A stretch of 64,000 nucleotides of DNA. Origin: Duncaniella muricolitica (GTDB lineage Bacteria > Bacteroidota > Bacteroidia > Bacteroidales > Muribaculaceae). Below, piece by piece: positions 43,471-52,108 of this stretch. Below the pieces are notes generated by a model, which was not told where the DNA came from, searched no databases, and saw only the letters and a program-made list of their open reading frames with translations. A program made the position numbers and the translations under genes. The number at the start of each line of letters is the position of its first letter. Position 1 is the stretch's first letter. The DNA lies in contig CP061009.1 of NCBI GenBank assembly GCA_025808375.1, positions 2,976,001-3,040,000 of the forward strand, in the 5' to 3' direction.

Positions 43471-44105
43471 CAGTATTTTTCGGAGCCGTCGCCATAGAGA
43501 CTCACAACCCTCTGGGTGTCCGCCTTCTTCTTGGCTCTGAGGTATGACACACTGATATTCTTATTGGTGAAGTACGCCGTCAGGTTCTTCAGCCTCTTCA
43601 TTTCCCGATAGCAATCGTCCACCACGTCCATTCGGTCCTTGTCTGTCATGGAGAGTGTAGTGATATTGACTACCTGTTTCAGATCGCCGAGGACTCCGTT
43701 GGCTTCTTCGAGTATCCTCGTATATCCGGAGGCGATTGCCGAAAGTTCGGCACTTGTGAAGTTGGGGTCGGTCAGCATCTTCTTGAAGTTGTTGACGTAG
43801 TATCCGGAGATGTCGCCGAGCATCAGGACGGTCTGCTGCACCTTACGGGCATCGCGGACGAGGTTGTTGACTGCCTGGAGTGCGTCGTAATACTTCTTCG
43901 CCTGTTGGTAAATCTTTACCGTCTCTTTGAAGTTGTTGACCATATTTGTTGCGGTCGTTGACTCCTGAACGAGTGATTTTGAAGAGTTTACGATACTCTG
44001 GGCGATGTTGGACGGGTCAATGACTGTCCACTGGGCGGAAGCCCTGCCTGTGCCTAACAGGAAACACAGGGCTATGAGGGGGAATAGAAATTTTAACTGT
44101 CTCAT
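43467..44105 (-). CDS. traI: DUF4141 conjugal transfer protein (TraI position)
   Basis: The 212-residue protein has a signal peptide (LKFLFPLIALCFLLGTGRASA) and a helical mature part typical of DUF4141: AQSIVNSSKSLVQESTTATNM, KIYQQAKKYYDALQAVNN, and MTDKDRMDVVDDCYREMK. It is generally compared to VirB5. It lies immediately upstream of traJ with an ATGA overlap. Confidence 0.88.
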   Translation of the reverse strand: MRQLKFLFPLIALCFLLGTGRASAQWTVIDPSNIAQSIVNSSKSLVQESTTATNMVNNFKETVKIYQQAKKYYDALQAVNNLVRDARKVQQTVLMLGDISGYYVNNFKKMLTDPNFTSAELSAIASGYTRILEEANGVLGDLKQVVNITTLSMTDKDRMDVVDDCYREMKRLKNLTAYFTNKNISVSYLRAKKKADTQRVVSLYGDGSEKYW

Positions 44106-44125
44106 TTTTACGTTGGATTAAGTGG

Positions 44126-44260
44126 TTATCTGATTTTGGAGGCCATGCCTCCGATTATTCTCACTCCCACCAAAAGCAGGAGCAGCGGGAAGGTTATCAG
44201 GGCAAGCAGACCGATGAACAGTCCGGCTAATATTGCCCACAGAACATAGAGGACTTTCAT
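44126..44260 (-). CDS. 44-residue membrane protein in the tra operon
   Basis: ATG 44260 to TAA 44126 encodes a 44-residue protein that is almost wholly hydrophobic: MKVLYVLWAILAGLFIGLL, ALITFPLLLLLVGVRIIGG, ending MASKIR. Its start overlaps the stop of the next upstream small gene by four bases (ATGA), which strongly supports translation. It probably has two tightly packed helices or one long one. No name is known to me; the position between the VirB4-like TraG and DUF4141 suggests a channel accessory. Confidence 0.65.
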   Translation of the reverse strand: MKVLYVLWAILAGLFIGLLALITFPLLLLLVGVRIIGGMASKIR

Positions 44261-44445
44261 AGCGGCAGCCATTGTGCGAGGTGGTTAACAATGTTTGTAA
44301 TCACGTCTGTGACAAATGGTTTCGCATAGAGAATAGCCTTGTAGGTGGCCACAAAGACTGCGGAGAGGACGGCAATGCCGGCGAGGAACAGGATAAATCC
44401 TATCAGCACCCCAAGTATCGGGTGAAACACTTTGGGTATCTTCAT
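44257..44445 (-). CDS. 62-residue membrane protein in the tra operon
   Basis: The 62-residue product starts MKIPKVFHPILGVLIGFILF and has one or two TM segments (ILGVLIGFILFLAGIAVLSAV). A short amphipathic C-terminus (FVTDVITNIVNHLAQWLPL) follows. It overlaps traG by four bases and the 44-residue gene by four bases, so all three are coupled. The function is unrecognised; probably a small inner-membrane subunit of the transfer apparatus. Confidence 0.7.
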   Translation of the reverse strand: MKIPKVFHPILGVLIGFILFLAGIAVLSAVFVATYKAILYAKPFVTDVITNIVNHLAQWLPL

Positions 44446-46949
44446 GTCGCACCCTCCTTTCTCTCGTTGGCGAGTAGCCTGATTGCTGACTCTACGCTGC
44501 CACCGAGTTGGGCGGCTTTGTTGAGTACCTGAATCTTCTCCGTTTCTTCGGTGGTGTAGCAGAGATATTCTTCGGTAGATACCTCAGTGGCATAGACAGC
44601 AGATTGTGTACCGCCAAGACCAATCCACACCTCTTTATAGAGCCGATTAGGATTGTTCGCCATATTGATACTGAGTATCTGGCTTTTCTCCTTGTCGGTC
44701 AGACCGAGCAGCTCCTGAATCTGGTCAAAGCGGTTCATGTACTTGCGCTGATCCAGAAGAATCTTGCAGTCGGAGTTGTTGATGATTGTCTCCTTGACAA
44801 TGGGGCTGGAGATTATATCATCGACTTCCTGAGTGACTACTACCGCTTCGCCAAAATACTTGCGGACAGTCTTATAGAGGTACTTCATATACTCCGCCAT
44901 GTTAGCCGAGGAAAGAGCCTTCCAAGCCTCCTCACATATAAGCATCTTGCGGACACCTTTCAGTCGCCTCATCTTGTTGATGAAAGCCTCCATGATGATA
45001 ATCGTGACTACCGGGAACAGTTCCTTGTTGTCCTTAATCGAATCTATTTCAAAGACAATGAAGCGTTTACCGAGCAGGTCGATGTTCTCTTTGGAGTTCA
45101 GCAGGAAGTCAAAGCGACCGCCGCTGTAATACTGGCGCAATGTCGTGAGGAAGTTGTCTATGTCGAAGTCCTGTTTGTAGATTGGGATAGGACGCTGTGC
45201 CATTTCAGCACGGTAATCGTCGCGCATAAACTCGTAGAATGAGTTGAAGCAGGGAACGATGTCCTTGTCCTTGTTCATCTTTTCGAGGAACATCGACAAC
45301 GCCGAACCAAGCTCACCGCTTTCGGTTTTGGTCACTCTGTCGTCCTCTGACTTCCAGAGTGTCAGGAGCAGCGTCTTGATTGAGTCCTTCTTCTCCACAT
45401 CGAATATACCGTCGTCCGTGTAGAACGGATTGAAAGAGATTGGACTGTCCTCGGTGTATGTGTAGTAGATACCATCCTCTCCGTGAGTGCGGTTATGGAT
45501 TAGGTTACACAAACCTTCGTAGGAGTTGCCGGTGTCAATCAGCAGAACATGGGTGCCTTGCTCGTAATACTGGCGTACCAGATGGTTGGTGAAGAACGAC
45601 TTACCGGAGCCTGACGGACCGAGAATGAACTTGTTGCGGTTGGTAGTGATACCGCGCTTCATCGGCTCATCTGATATATCAAGATGAATCGGCTTACCTG
45701 TAAGGCGGTCAACCATCTTGATACCGAAAGGCGAAAGGCTGCTTCGGTAGTTGGTCTCGGCAGTGAAGAAACAGGTGGCAGGCTCGATGAAGGTATAAAA
45801 CGATTCTTCGGCTGGAAAGTCTGCCTCGTTTCCGGGCATTGCTGACCAGAACAGTGTCGGGCAGTCGATGGTGTTGTGCCGGGGCATACAACCCATAGTC
45901 GCCAACTGACCGCCGACATCATTCTTGATGCGTCGCAGTTCTTCGGCGTCGTCGCTCCATGCCATGACGTTGAAGTGGGCCCGGACTGAGGTCAGTCCGT
46001 AAGAATGTGCCTCGTTGAGATAGCGGTCAATCCACTCCTTGTTGATAGCATTGCTTCGGCTATACCGCGAAAGGCTGTTCATATTTCGGGCTGTCTTTTC
46101 AAACTTCGCCAAGTTCTCGTCATGGTCATCAATCAGAATATACTGATTGTAGATATGGTTACAGGGCAAGAGCAACCCGACGGGAGAGGCAAACGAGAGG
46201 CGGCAGTCGCTCCGGTCAGTCGATAACCGCTCATAACGGTTGTCGGTGCTGACTTTTGCCGGAAGATCATCTGTATCTGACAGAGTATGCAGACAGAGCA
46301 TCTTGTCGCCGATGCGCATCTGCTGTGCCGACAGGTCTATGTCCTCCAAGCAGGACACTTCTTCCATTGAGAGCGACATATACTTCTCGATAAGCCCGGA
46401 TGCCTTGTCGGTGCCTACAAGTTCATCATCGCTCATGCGGCGCAGCTTGATATAGCCGGTGTCATTGATGATGCGCTCGAACTGCTCGACGCTCTCCATG
46501 AACTTGACAATCATTTCGTGATTGAGTTCCTTCGGCGTGATTCGTCCCCGGCATAGGGTGGAGAAGTTGCTCTGCTGACGCGCTCTTTCTTTCGTGGTCT
46601 TTGTCAGGAATAGGTAGCACTTGTGAGACAAGTACGGACGCTCGTTGAAGTGGCGTTCAAAAGAACGGTCGAGGAATGACAGGTCATCCTTCTGGAGTTC
46701 CGGCTTATATCGTTTAGACACGAACCAATCCTGTTTATGCACCACCGAGTAGTGCGGCAGAACCTTGATTGCCTTGCACCATGCTCCGTGCATGGCTTCA
46801 TACTCCTGAGAGGTGACGGTGAACAGCTCCGGCAGGGCTACCTCGAAAGCGACCGTTATGTCGGCATCTTTCGATATGATGCAGCCGTGTTCTACGGCAA
46901 GGAGCGGCAGTTTTGATTCCAGTGTTGTGGCTTTAAGTGTATTTTTCAT
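44442..46949 (-). CDS. traG: TraG conjugation ATPase (VirB4-like)
   Basis: The 835-residue ATPase powers the mating channel. The Walker A motif FILGPSGSGKSFFTNHLV is near residue 440, followed by LLIDTGNSYEGLCNL. The Walker B region reads KRFIVFEIDSIKDNK, and later come MLICEEAWKALSS and VVTQEVDDII, which match the VirB4/TraG family. The N-terminal ~400 residues form the TraG-type domain. The length is normal. It overlaps traF by 17 bases. Confidence 0.95.
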   Translation of the reverse strand: MKNTLKATTLESKLPLLAVEHGCIISKDADITVAFEVALPELFTVTSQEYEAMHGAWCKAIKVLPHYSVVHKQDWFVSKRYKPELQKDDLSFLDRSFERHFNERPYLSHKCYLFLTKTTKERARQQSNFSTLCRGRITPKELNHEMIVKFMESVEQFERIINDTGYIKLRRMSDDELVGTDKASGLIEKYMSLSMEEVSCLEDIDLSAQQMRIGDKMLCLHTLSDTDDLPAKVSTDNRYERLSTDRSDCRLSFASPVGLLLPCNHIYNQYILIDDHDENLAKFEKTARNMNSLSRYSRSNAINKEWIDRYLNEAHSYGLTSVRAHFNVMAWSDDAEELRRIKNDVGGQLATMGCMPRHNTIDCPTLFWSAMPGNEADFPAEESFYTFIEPATCFFTAETNYRSSLSPFGIKMVDRLTGKPIHLDISDEPMKRGITTNRNKFILGPSGSGKSFFTNHLVRQYYEQGTHVLLIDTGNSYEGLCNLIHNRTHGEDGIYYTYTEDSPISFNPFYTDDGIFDVEKKDSIKTLLLTLWKSEDDRVTKTESGELGSALSMFLEKMNKDKDIVPCFNSFYEFMRDDYRAEMAQRPIPIYKQDFDIDNFLTTLRQYYSGGRFDFLLNSKENIDLLGKRFIVFEIDSIKDNKELFPVVTIIIMEAFINKMRRLKGVRKMLICEEAWKALSSANMAEYMKYLYKTVRKYFGEAVVVTQEVDDIISSPIVKETIINNSDCKILLDQRKYMNRFDQIQELLGLTDKEKSQILSINMANNPNRLYKEVWIGLGGTQSAVYATEVSTEEYLCYTTEETEKIQVLNKAAQLGGSVESAIRLLANERKEGAT

Positions 46950-47265
46950 CGTTTATTCTTTTAATCAGTCGGTTAAGGCGGAGACGGTTGATGATGTAGC
47001 GGGGATGATATTTCACCGCCGTCAGTTTCATCAGACCGTATTGCCCATATTTGGCATTGAGGTGGAAGGTGAGCCACACAAGAGCTGAGGCGGCAGTAAC
47101 GCCGAACCCGATGCATAACCATTGGGAAACGCCGGAGATATACATGATGACGTACACCACGAACAGGGCAAGCAAGCCCCCGGCGAAGATGAACAGATAC
47201 TGCGCCTTCAGACCCTTGTATTCCACCGACCGTCCTATGCCTTTATTGATAGCATATTCGGCCAT
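46933..47265 (-). CDS. traF: TraF (DUF4133), VirB3-like
   Basis: The 110-residue protein starts MAEYAINKGIGRSVEYKGLK, a typical DUF4133 start. It has two TM helices (about 25-45, YLFIFAGGLLALFVVYVIMY, and 50-69, WLCIGFGVTAASALVWLTFH) and a basic C-terminus. DUF4133 proteins correspond to VirB3. It lies 12 bp after the second exon of traE and overlaps traG by 17 bases. Confidence 0.9.
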   Translation of the reverse strand: MAEYAINKGIGRSVEYKGLKAQYLFIFAGGLLALFVVYVIMYISGVSQWLCIGFGVTAASALVWLTFHLNAKYGQYGLMKLTAVKYHPRYIINRLRLNRLIKRINDEKYT

Positions 47266-47277
47266 TGGCTCAGATGA

Positions 47278-47448
47278 TTAGAGGAAGAACGAGCGGAGGA
47301 TTGTGGCTGCCACGATAAGGAAGATACACGCTCCGAACCACGAGGCGGCTGTCTTGGTGGTATCGGGATCACCGCTCGACCACTTGGAATAGACCTTGAC
47401 ACCGCCGATGAGACCGACAACCGCGCCGATAGCGTAGATGAGCTTCGT
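47278..47448 (-). CDS. traE: traE exon 2 (DUF4134 C-terminal half)
   Basis: Encodes TKLIYAIGAVVGLIGGVKVY, SKWSSGDPDTTKTAASWFG and the final TM helix ACIFLIVAATILRSFFL. It is the second half of the TraE pilin-like protein. A longer ORF that extends upstream is intron sequence. Joined to exon 1 (49948-50130) the codons read GAC CCC GGA | ACG AAG CTC, giving a standard DUF4134 of ~118 residues. Confidence 0.9.
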   Translation of the reverse strand, partial: TKLIYAIGAVVGLIGGVKVYSKWSSGDPDTTKTAASWFGACIFLIVAATILRSFFL

Positions 47449-47489
47449 GTCGAGTAGGTCAGCCCCATTGCTGGGGCTTTCCCCTCTAA

Positions 47490-47523
47490 GAACCGTGCAT
47501 GAGAGTTTCCCCTCACACGGCTC
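47490..47523 (-). ncRNA. Group II intron domain V
   Basis: Reads GAGCCGTGTGAGGGG, GAAA loop, CTCTCATGCACGGTTC on the minus strand: 34 nt, with the GAGCCG/CGGTTC closing stem, internal bulge and GAAA tetraloop. This is the catalytic core hairpin of group II ribozymes. It lies 42 nt before the 3' splice site, leaving room for domain VI. Confidence 0.93.
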
Positions 47524-47564
47524 AAGCAACGCATTGCTATTCTTACTGAAGGAATAGTTCTGCC

Positions 47565-49274
47565 TCATTTCCTACTAATTTTATTAGGGTTAGACTTTCT
47601 TGGTTTGCAAGAGCTATGAATGAGAACCTTGAACGGTTTACCGTTGATGGTTTCTTTAATAGTAGTCCACCTACGTTCATCGTCAATAATCTCACCACAA
47701 ATAGGACAGCGCATCCCTTGATGAATCCAAATCATGCGCAGAAGGTCATCGACTTCACGAAGTTGATTTTCCGTGTTCTTAGATTTTCTTCTTGCATAAT
47801 AAGGAGCATCCGCAGGGTCATAAGGATTGACATTCGTTCTGACACGCACATACTTTTGTATTGGAGTGTCTGCCAACCGCTTCAATCGCAAGGTCGATTC
47901 TTTGCCCGACTTCTTGTTCTTGGTAGTGGCGGCAAAGCACCAATCCCGTCCGTGCAGTTGCTTGAAATACTTGTCTTTAATCCAATGCATTCCTTTCTTG
48001 GGATGTCTGCGTCTTGCCCATTGCCAAAGCGTTTTGTAAATCTCGAAATCCACTCGTGAGAATGCTTTTGATGATGCTCCGTATCGGTAGTAATTCGCCC
48101 ATCCGGGTATCATGTAATTAAGCATTCTGATAAGGGAGGAAGCCTTAGCCGACTTGTTACTCTTGATTTTGGTTCGTACTTTGTCGCAGAAACTCTTCAT
48201 CGCATTCTTTGATGGTTTGGTCAGAAGTTTTCCATTCGATTTGTACTCGCGGATATTGAAGCCAAGGAAATCGAAACCCTCACTGATGTGAGTTATCTTG
48301 GTCTTTTCCTCGGACAGCATGAGTCCTCGCTCTGCCATAAAATCCCTTATTAAGGGCAGGATAACCGTTTCTATGGTTTCCTTATCTTTGGCAGTCACAA
48401 TGAAATCGTCGGCATAGCGTACAAGATTGATTTTAGGTTCAATCCATTTGCGTCCACCGTATGCGGTAGGCATAGGTTGCCAATATGGTTTCACTGCTTT
48501 TTGCACGAGAGACTGTAATCCGTCAAGAGTCATGTTTGCAAGTGTCGGAGAAATTATACCGCCTTGGGGTGTGCCCTCATCGGTCGGGAAAAGTTCACCA
48601 TTGAACACATATCCACTTTTCAGCCATTTTCTCAGCACCTCTTTATCCATAGGAATATTGTTGAGGAGCCATTTATGGCTAATGTGGTCGAAGCATCCTT
48701 TGATGTCACCCTCCAGAACCCATTTGGGAGCCACGTCTCTTGAAAGCACATTGTGACATTGGGCTATGGCATCTTGACAACTGCGATATTTACGGAATCC
48801 ATAAGAGTGCTGGTCTCCAGTGGTTTCTGCAATCGGGTCGAGTGCCATGAGATACAAAGCCTGCATCGCACGGTCTTTCATAGTTGGGATTCCCAAAGGA
48901 CGTTTCTTTCCGTTCTTTTTCGGGATTTCGACACGGCGCAATGGCATTGGTTGATAGCCACGGCGTTTCAGTGTGTCAATCGCTTTGACTTTGGCTGCAT
49001 CGGTTGACCATCTTACGCGGTCAACTCCTGCGGTGTTCTTACCCTTGTTAGTAGTAACCCGAACCACGGCAAGATAACGACCGTAGAACGAGTGGGTCAA
49101 CAGCCACTGCAAAGACTTGACTTTGCCATGTCTGCCTTCCCTTTGAGCCTTTACAATACGTGCTTGCAGCTTCCGAACATAGTCCTCGGCTTTGCGTCGG
49201 TCAATGCTTTTCCAACGCTCCGCATCGGTGAGAACCACATTTTCAGGCGCACACGTTTCTTTCGATTCGTTCAT
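47565..49274 (-). CDS. ltrA: Group II intron reverse transcriptase/maturase with HNH domain
   Basis: The 569-residue protein is encoded within the intron. RT motifs are visible: GYQPMPLRRVEIPKKNGK, HSYGFRKYRSCQDAI, EGTPQGGIISPTLANM (234-249) and the catalytic LVRYADDFIV (YADD at 287-290). The maturase X domain follows (MIPGWANYYRYG). A C-terminal HNH-type endonuclease has MRCPICGEIIDDERRWTT, then VLIHSSCKPRKS. With all domains present, the intron should be capable of splicing and retrohoming. Confidence 0.95.
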   Translation of the reverse strand: MNESKETCAPENVVLTDAERWKSIDRRKAEDYVRKLQARIVKAQREGRHGKVKSLQWLLTHSFYGRYLAVVRVTTNKGKNTAGVDRVRWSTDAAKVKAIDTLKRRGYQPMPLRRVEIPKKNGKKRPLGIPTMKDRAMQALYLMALDPIAETTGDQHSYGFRKYRSCQDAIAQCHNVLSRDVAPKWVLEGDIKGCFDHISHKWLLNNIPMDKEVLRKWLKSGYVFNGELFPTDEGTPQGGIISPTLANMTLDGLQSLVQKAVKPYWQPMPTAYGGRKWIEPKINLVRYADDFIVTAKDKETIETVILPLIRDFMAERGLMLSEEKTKITHISEGFDFLGFNIREYKSNGKLLTKPSKNAMKSFCDKVRTKIKSNKSAKASSLIRMLNYMIPGWANYYRYGASSKAFSRVDFEIYKTLWQWARRRHPKKGMHWIKDKYFKQLHGRDWCFAATTKNKKSGKESTLRLKRLADTPIQKYVRVRTNVNPYDPADAPYYARRKSKNTENQLREVDDLLRMIWIHQGMRCPICGEIIDDERRWTTIKETINGKPFKVLIHSSCKPRKSNPNKISRK

Positions 49275-49947
49275 TTGCTTTCCTTTCTTTAGAAGTTCTA
49301 TAAAGTTTATTGTAAAGAGTTACCTTGTGGAAGTGGGCACACTTTCGTGTCGGATGATGTGGCTCTCTGCCATACATGGCAATGAGGTCAATCCGTATCC
49401 GTTCCATTACAGAGCGGCATTCGCTTTTTCCACGTTCCTATATCCGCACCCCGTATAGGCTCGCCTTGCGGCTTGCTTACCACTTCCGAAGAAGCGGAGA
49501 GATACGGACTTACCACGTTCCGTGTAAGTGACTATGATGGGTTAGGTCCGTCCTATTCACCGGCAGTCATGATGTCCGTGTGACCCCACCTGGACAGGAG
49601 GTCAGCCGACTGCACACCTTTTGGTTCAAGCCTCAGACTTCACTCCGTGGAGAGAAGTCAACAACATCATTAGGCTTGTTCTTCGTAACGATGTTTATCA
49701 GACGTTCACACTAAGTTGACCATACCATCAAGTCTTGCCCCTCGGCAGAACGATGTTATCCGCCATTGACCTCGGCTCACGCTTTGGTCTATTCCTTTCG
49801 GAAAGGGTACTTTGTCAGGGCAGCTTCGCACAAAATGATTACTCATTATGCACGTACCCTCAGACTACTGCAAACGGAATTGCAGGTGCAATCAGTGCTT
49901 CTCTAAGCTAAAGTTGCACAATCACTTACACAGTTTACGTGTCACAC

Positions 49948-50130
49948 TCCGGGGTCGAAATACGAAGTCACCATAGATGTTGCCTCGTTGATACCGCTCA
50001 GACCGTTACCGGCGGCGTAGGCACGGATGCCTGTCGAGAGTGCCATGACAAGAAGCATGGCGAACTGGAAGCCACGGCTTCCGAGAAGATTGTAGATGCT
50101 TTTCTGAAAATTCTTGATAGTCTTTTTCAT
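49948..50130 (-). CDS. traE: traE exon 1 (DUF4134 N-terminal half)
   Basis: Encodes MKKTIKNFQKSIYNLLGSRG, a hydrophobic export segment (FQFAMLLVMALSTGIRAYA) and GINEATSMVTSYFDPG, up to the group II intron. TraE/DUF4134 is a small two-TM protein compared to VirB2-type pilins. In unspliced RNA the frame ends one codon into the intron (GTG, TGA). So active TraE depends on splicing. Confidence 0.9.
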
Positions 50131-50282
50131 GTTTTTGTTTCAGTTTTTGAAGCATAGGCTGCCCCCGACCGCTCCGCAATCGGGAGCAGCCCACACTTCG
50201 GATTTAGTAAATTGGGGTTGGATTTTTTGCCCTTTCGGACGTGGATTAGTGGTTTTGCTAAAATGTTATTTTAGCGGTCAGC

Positions 50283-51056
50283 TCAAAGATTGAAAACATC
50301 TTCGGGATTGAACTCATCATCATTCTGAGGGAATAAGACTGTGGTCTTATTTTTGATGACCGACTTGACTTTTCTCGGCTCTGTTTCAGTGAAGGAGACG
50401 CGAATACTTTCGGACACACAGGCTTTTACTCCTTTCAGGATTTCATCATAAGATGCAATCTTATCCATGAGATTGGTATCCATAAGTTTATCAAAGATGT
50501 CTCCAGCCTTTGCCTTTTCCTCAGGTGTCGCATTGGGATTCTCGGCAGTTTGGAGAGCCTCTTCAATTTCCTCAAAGGATGTACCGGTAGCAGATGGTGC
50601 CGATACCATATCTCCGTCAACATCGTTGATACGAACATCTTCAAAAGCATTGGCTTCTTCCTCTTTGGTCATTCGAGCATGGGGGACGAATACCTCTTCA
50701 TCGGGAGCAGCCTTTTCAGTGGATTCCTTAAATTCCACATCTTCGGGATTCACGTCTCCGAGCATACTCTCTTTAAGCTGCCTGATTTCCTCCTTGACTC
50801 TGGAGTTTATCTGTTGCTGAATGTACTCCTCGATATTGCTGTCTATGACAGTCCTACTCTTGCCAACACGAGGCTTTGAGGCAGCTTCGGATTGAGGCTC
50901 ATTCGTGGCATCTTCTTTGGTCTGTTCAGGTATGCTCTCTGTTTTATCCTTACCCATTAGTTTTTTATTGCGGTCATTGAGCAGATAAAAAAGCAGACCA
51001 ACATTTGACAATGCCACCGTTCCAAGCAGGATTAACGATACTCCGGTCATAGGCAT
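50283..51056 (-). CDS. traD: TraD-like conjugal transfer protein
   Basis: The 257-residue protein has one N-terminal TM helix (GVSLILLGTVALSNVGLLFYLL), a charged linker, a coiled-coil stretch (EEYIQQQINSRVKEEIRQLK), then an acidic segment and a helical C-terminus (FDKLMDTNLMDKIASYDEIL). Size, position after the TraB/C genes and before traE, and features fit TraD of CTnDOT-type elements, whose role is not well defined. A hairpin (GCTAAAAT/ATTTTAGC) lies just downstream at about 50256-50274. Confidence 0.75.
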   Translation of the reverse strand: MPMTGVSLILLGTVALSNVGLLFYLLNDRNKKLMGKDKTESIPEQTKEDATNEPQSEAASKPRVGKSRTVIDSNIEEYIQQQINSRVKEEIRQLKESMLGDVNPEDVEFKESTEKAAPDEEVFVPHARMTKEEEANAFEDVRINDVDGDMVSAPSATGTSFEEIEEALQTAENPNATPEEKAKAGDIFDKLMDTNLMDKIASYDEILKGVKACVSESIRVSFTETEPRKVKSVIKNKTTVLFPQNDDEFNPEDVFNL

Positions 51057-51301
51057 TCAGGATTATCATTGAAGAATGAGAAGAGTTCGTCGAGATGCCC
51101 GAGAAAATCCTGTTTGTTCTTTTTGAAGTGATCCATCAGGACATTGTTGACGAAACCACCGATTGTCAGACCGGTGTTGGCTGTTGCCAACTTAATCAGG
51201 TTGTGAAGTTTGGGATCGACGCCAACCAGATTACACTGGTAGTAGGGCAAATTCAGGGTGCGAGGTTCAATGAACTTCTTGCGATAGTCGGCTAAACTCA
51301 T
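51047..51301 (-). CDS. Small DUF3408-like protein (TraC position)
   Basis: The 84-residue protein starts MSLADYRKKFIEPRTLNLPY. A short ribbon-helix-helix-like part has VDPKLHNLIKLATANTGLTI, then GGFVNNVLMDHFKKNKQDF. This strand-helix-helix pattern recurs in the next two upstream genes, pointing to a paralogous set of DUF3408-type DNA-binding proteins. It overlaps traD by 10 bases and the upstream gene by four bases. Confidence 0.65.
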   Translation of the reverse strand: MSLADYRKKFIEPRTLNLPYYQCNLVGVDPKLHNLIKLATANTGLTIGGFVNNVLMDHFKKNKQDFLGHLDELFSFFNDNPECL

Positions 51302-51612
51302 AGGATTACAGTTTTTTCGCCTTCGGCGGTTAGTTCATTTATTATGTCTCGGTTCTCGCAGAGGTGTTTGACCAGAATGCTTGTAACATATGCTCCCACC
51401 GTCAGCCCTTCGATGTCATAGAGCTTAACGAGTTTTAGGAGTTTGTTAACCAACTCTCTGGGGACGAAGATGCCTTTACGGGCACCTACGTCGGCAGGGG
51501 TGAGAAAGTCCTCGGTATAAGCCGAGACTTTCTCCTTGTCGGGGGTGTCGGTGCAGACTTCCCCGGAGACCTTATTGCAAGTGCGCAGGTCACAGAATTT
51601 AGTATGTACCAT
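51298..51612 (-). CDS. DUF3408-like conjugal transfer protein
   Basis: The 104-residue protein has the same C-terminal pattern as its neighbours: KGIFVPRELVNKLLKLVKLY, then LTVGAYVTSILVKHLCENRD. This suggests a ribbon-helix-helix DNA-binding dimer. The N-terminal 40 residues are Cys/Thr-rich and unordered. It overlaps the next gene by four bases. Likely one of the TraB/TraC family proteins. Confidence 0.68.
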   Translation of the reverse strand: MVHTKFCDLRTCNKVSGEVCTDTPDKEKVSAYTEDFLTPADVGARKGIFVPRELVNKLLKLVKLYDIEGLTVGAYVTSILVKHLCENRDIINELTAEGEKTVIL

Positions 51613-51618
51613 ATTGTT

Positions 51619-52104
51619 TTAGAGTTTAGGCGGGCATTTCTTGGCTATGCCCATGATGATTTTGTAGTAATGTTTGAAATGTTCAGTCAGAACATTGTCG
51701 ATGTAAGTCGCCATATTGGCGTCCTCTCCGAGCATTTCGAGAATGGCTTTTATTCTCTTGCGGTGTCTTTCGCGAATCATGACTTGACGGCCCTTCTGGG
51801 TAACCTTACGGAAATTGTTGTTTACAATGAAATCCTTGATAAACTCAATTTCAGTGTCGGTCATATTGAGTGACTGGTATTTTTCGATAGCATCAATTTC
51901 ATCAGGATCGAACCAGTCATTCACCATTTCTTTGGGCTCATCCGCAACCACACCTTTCTTGGACTCCTTCTTGGGAGGTCTGTCGCTCTCAGGTGGTGCG
52001 GACGTAACAGAATCATTAGCGGTATGATAGCCGGGGACAGCATCTTCACGGACACTCTCAATGAAATTTTCGCTGTCAAAATTACATTCTTCTCGTTTTG
52101 CCAT
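51619..52104 (-). CDS. traB: DUF3408 conjugal transfer protein (TraB position)
   Basis: The 161-residue protein has a long acidic, Ser/Pro-rich N-terminus and a C-terminal DUF3408 ribbon-helix-helix-like domain: RQVMIRERHRKRIKAILEML, then ANMATYIDNVLTEHFKHYY. This is the longest of three related adjacent genes. It lies five bases after the ParA-type traA, so TraA/TraB may form a partition-like pair. Confidence 0.75.
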   Translation of the reverse strand: MAKREECNFDSENFIESVREDAVPGYHTANDSVTSAPPESDRPPKKESKKGVVADEPKEMVNDWFDPDEIDAIEKYQSLNMTDTEIEFIKDFIVNNNFRKVTQKGRQVMIRERHRKRIKAILEMLGEDANMATYIDNVLTEHFKHYYKIIMGIAKKCPPKL

Positions 52105-52108
52105 AGGC

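Larger units (their letters stand above)
47449..49947 (-). mobile_element. Group II intron interrupting traE
   Basis: The intron is 2499 nt. On the minus strand its 5' end is GTGTGACAC, fitting the GUGYG consensus, right after exon sequence GACCCCGGA. Its 3' end is CTACTCGAC, ending AC (AY consensus), before exon ACGAAGCTC. Domain V (47490-47523) is a canonical 34-nt hairpin. Domain VI follows, with GGGGAAAGCCCC. A reverse transcriptase ORF lies in domain IV. The 49275-49947 stretch carries the domain I-III scaffold and no other ORF. Removal restores the traE frame exactly. Confidence 0.93.

Noticed and set aside
47278..47568. 96-residue protein read straight through the intron 3' end
   Set aside because: Only the last ~56 residues are TraE; the rest translates domains V and VI of the group II intron.
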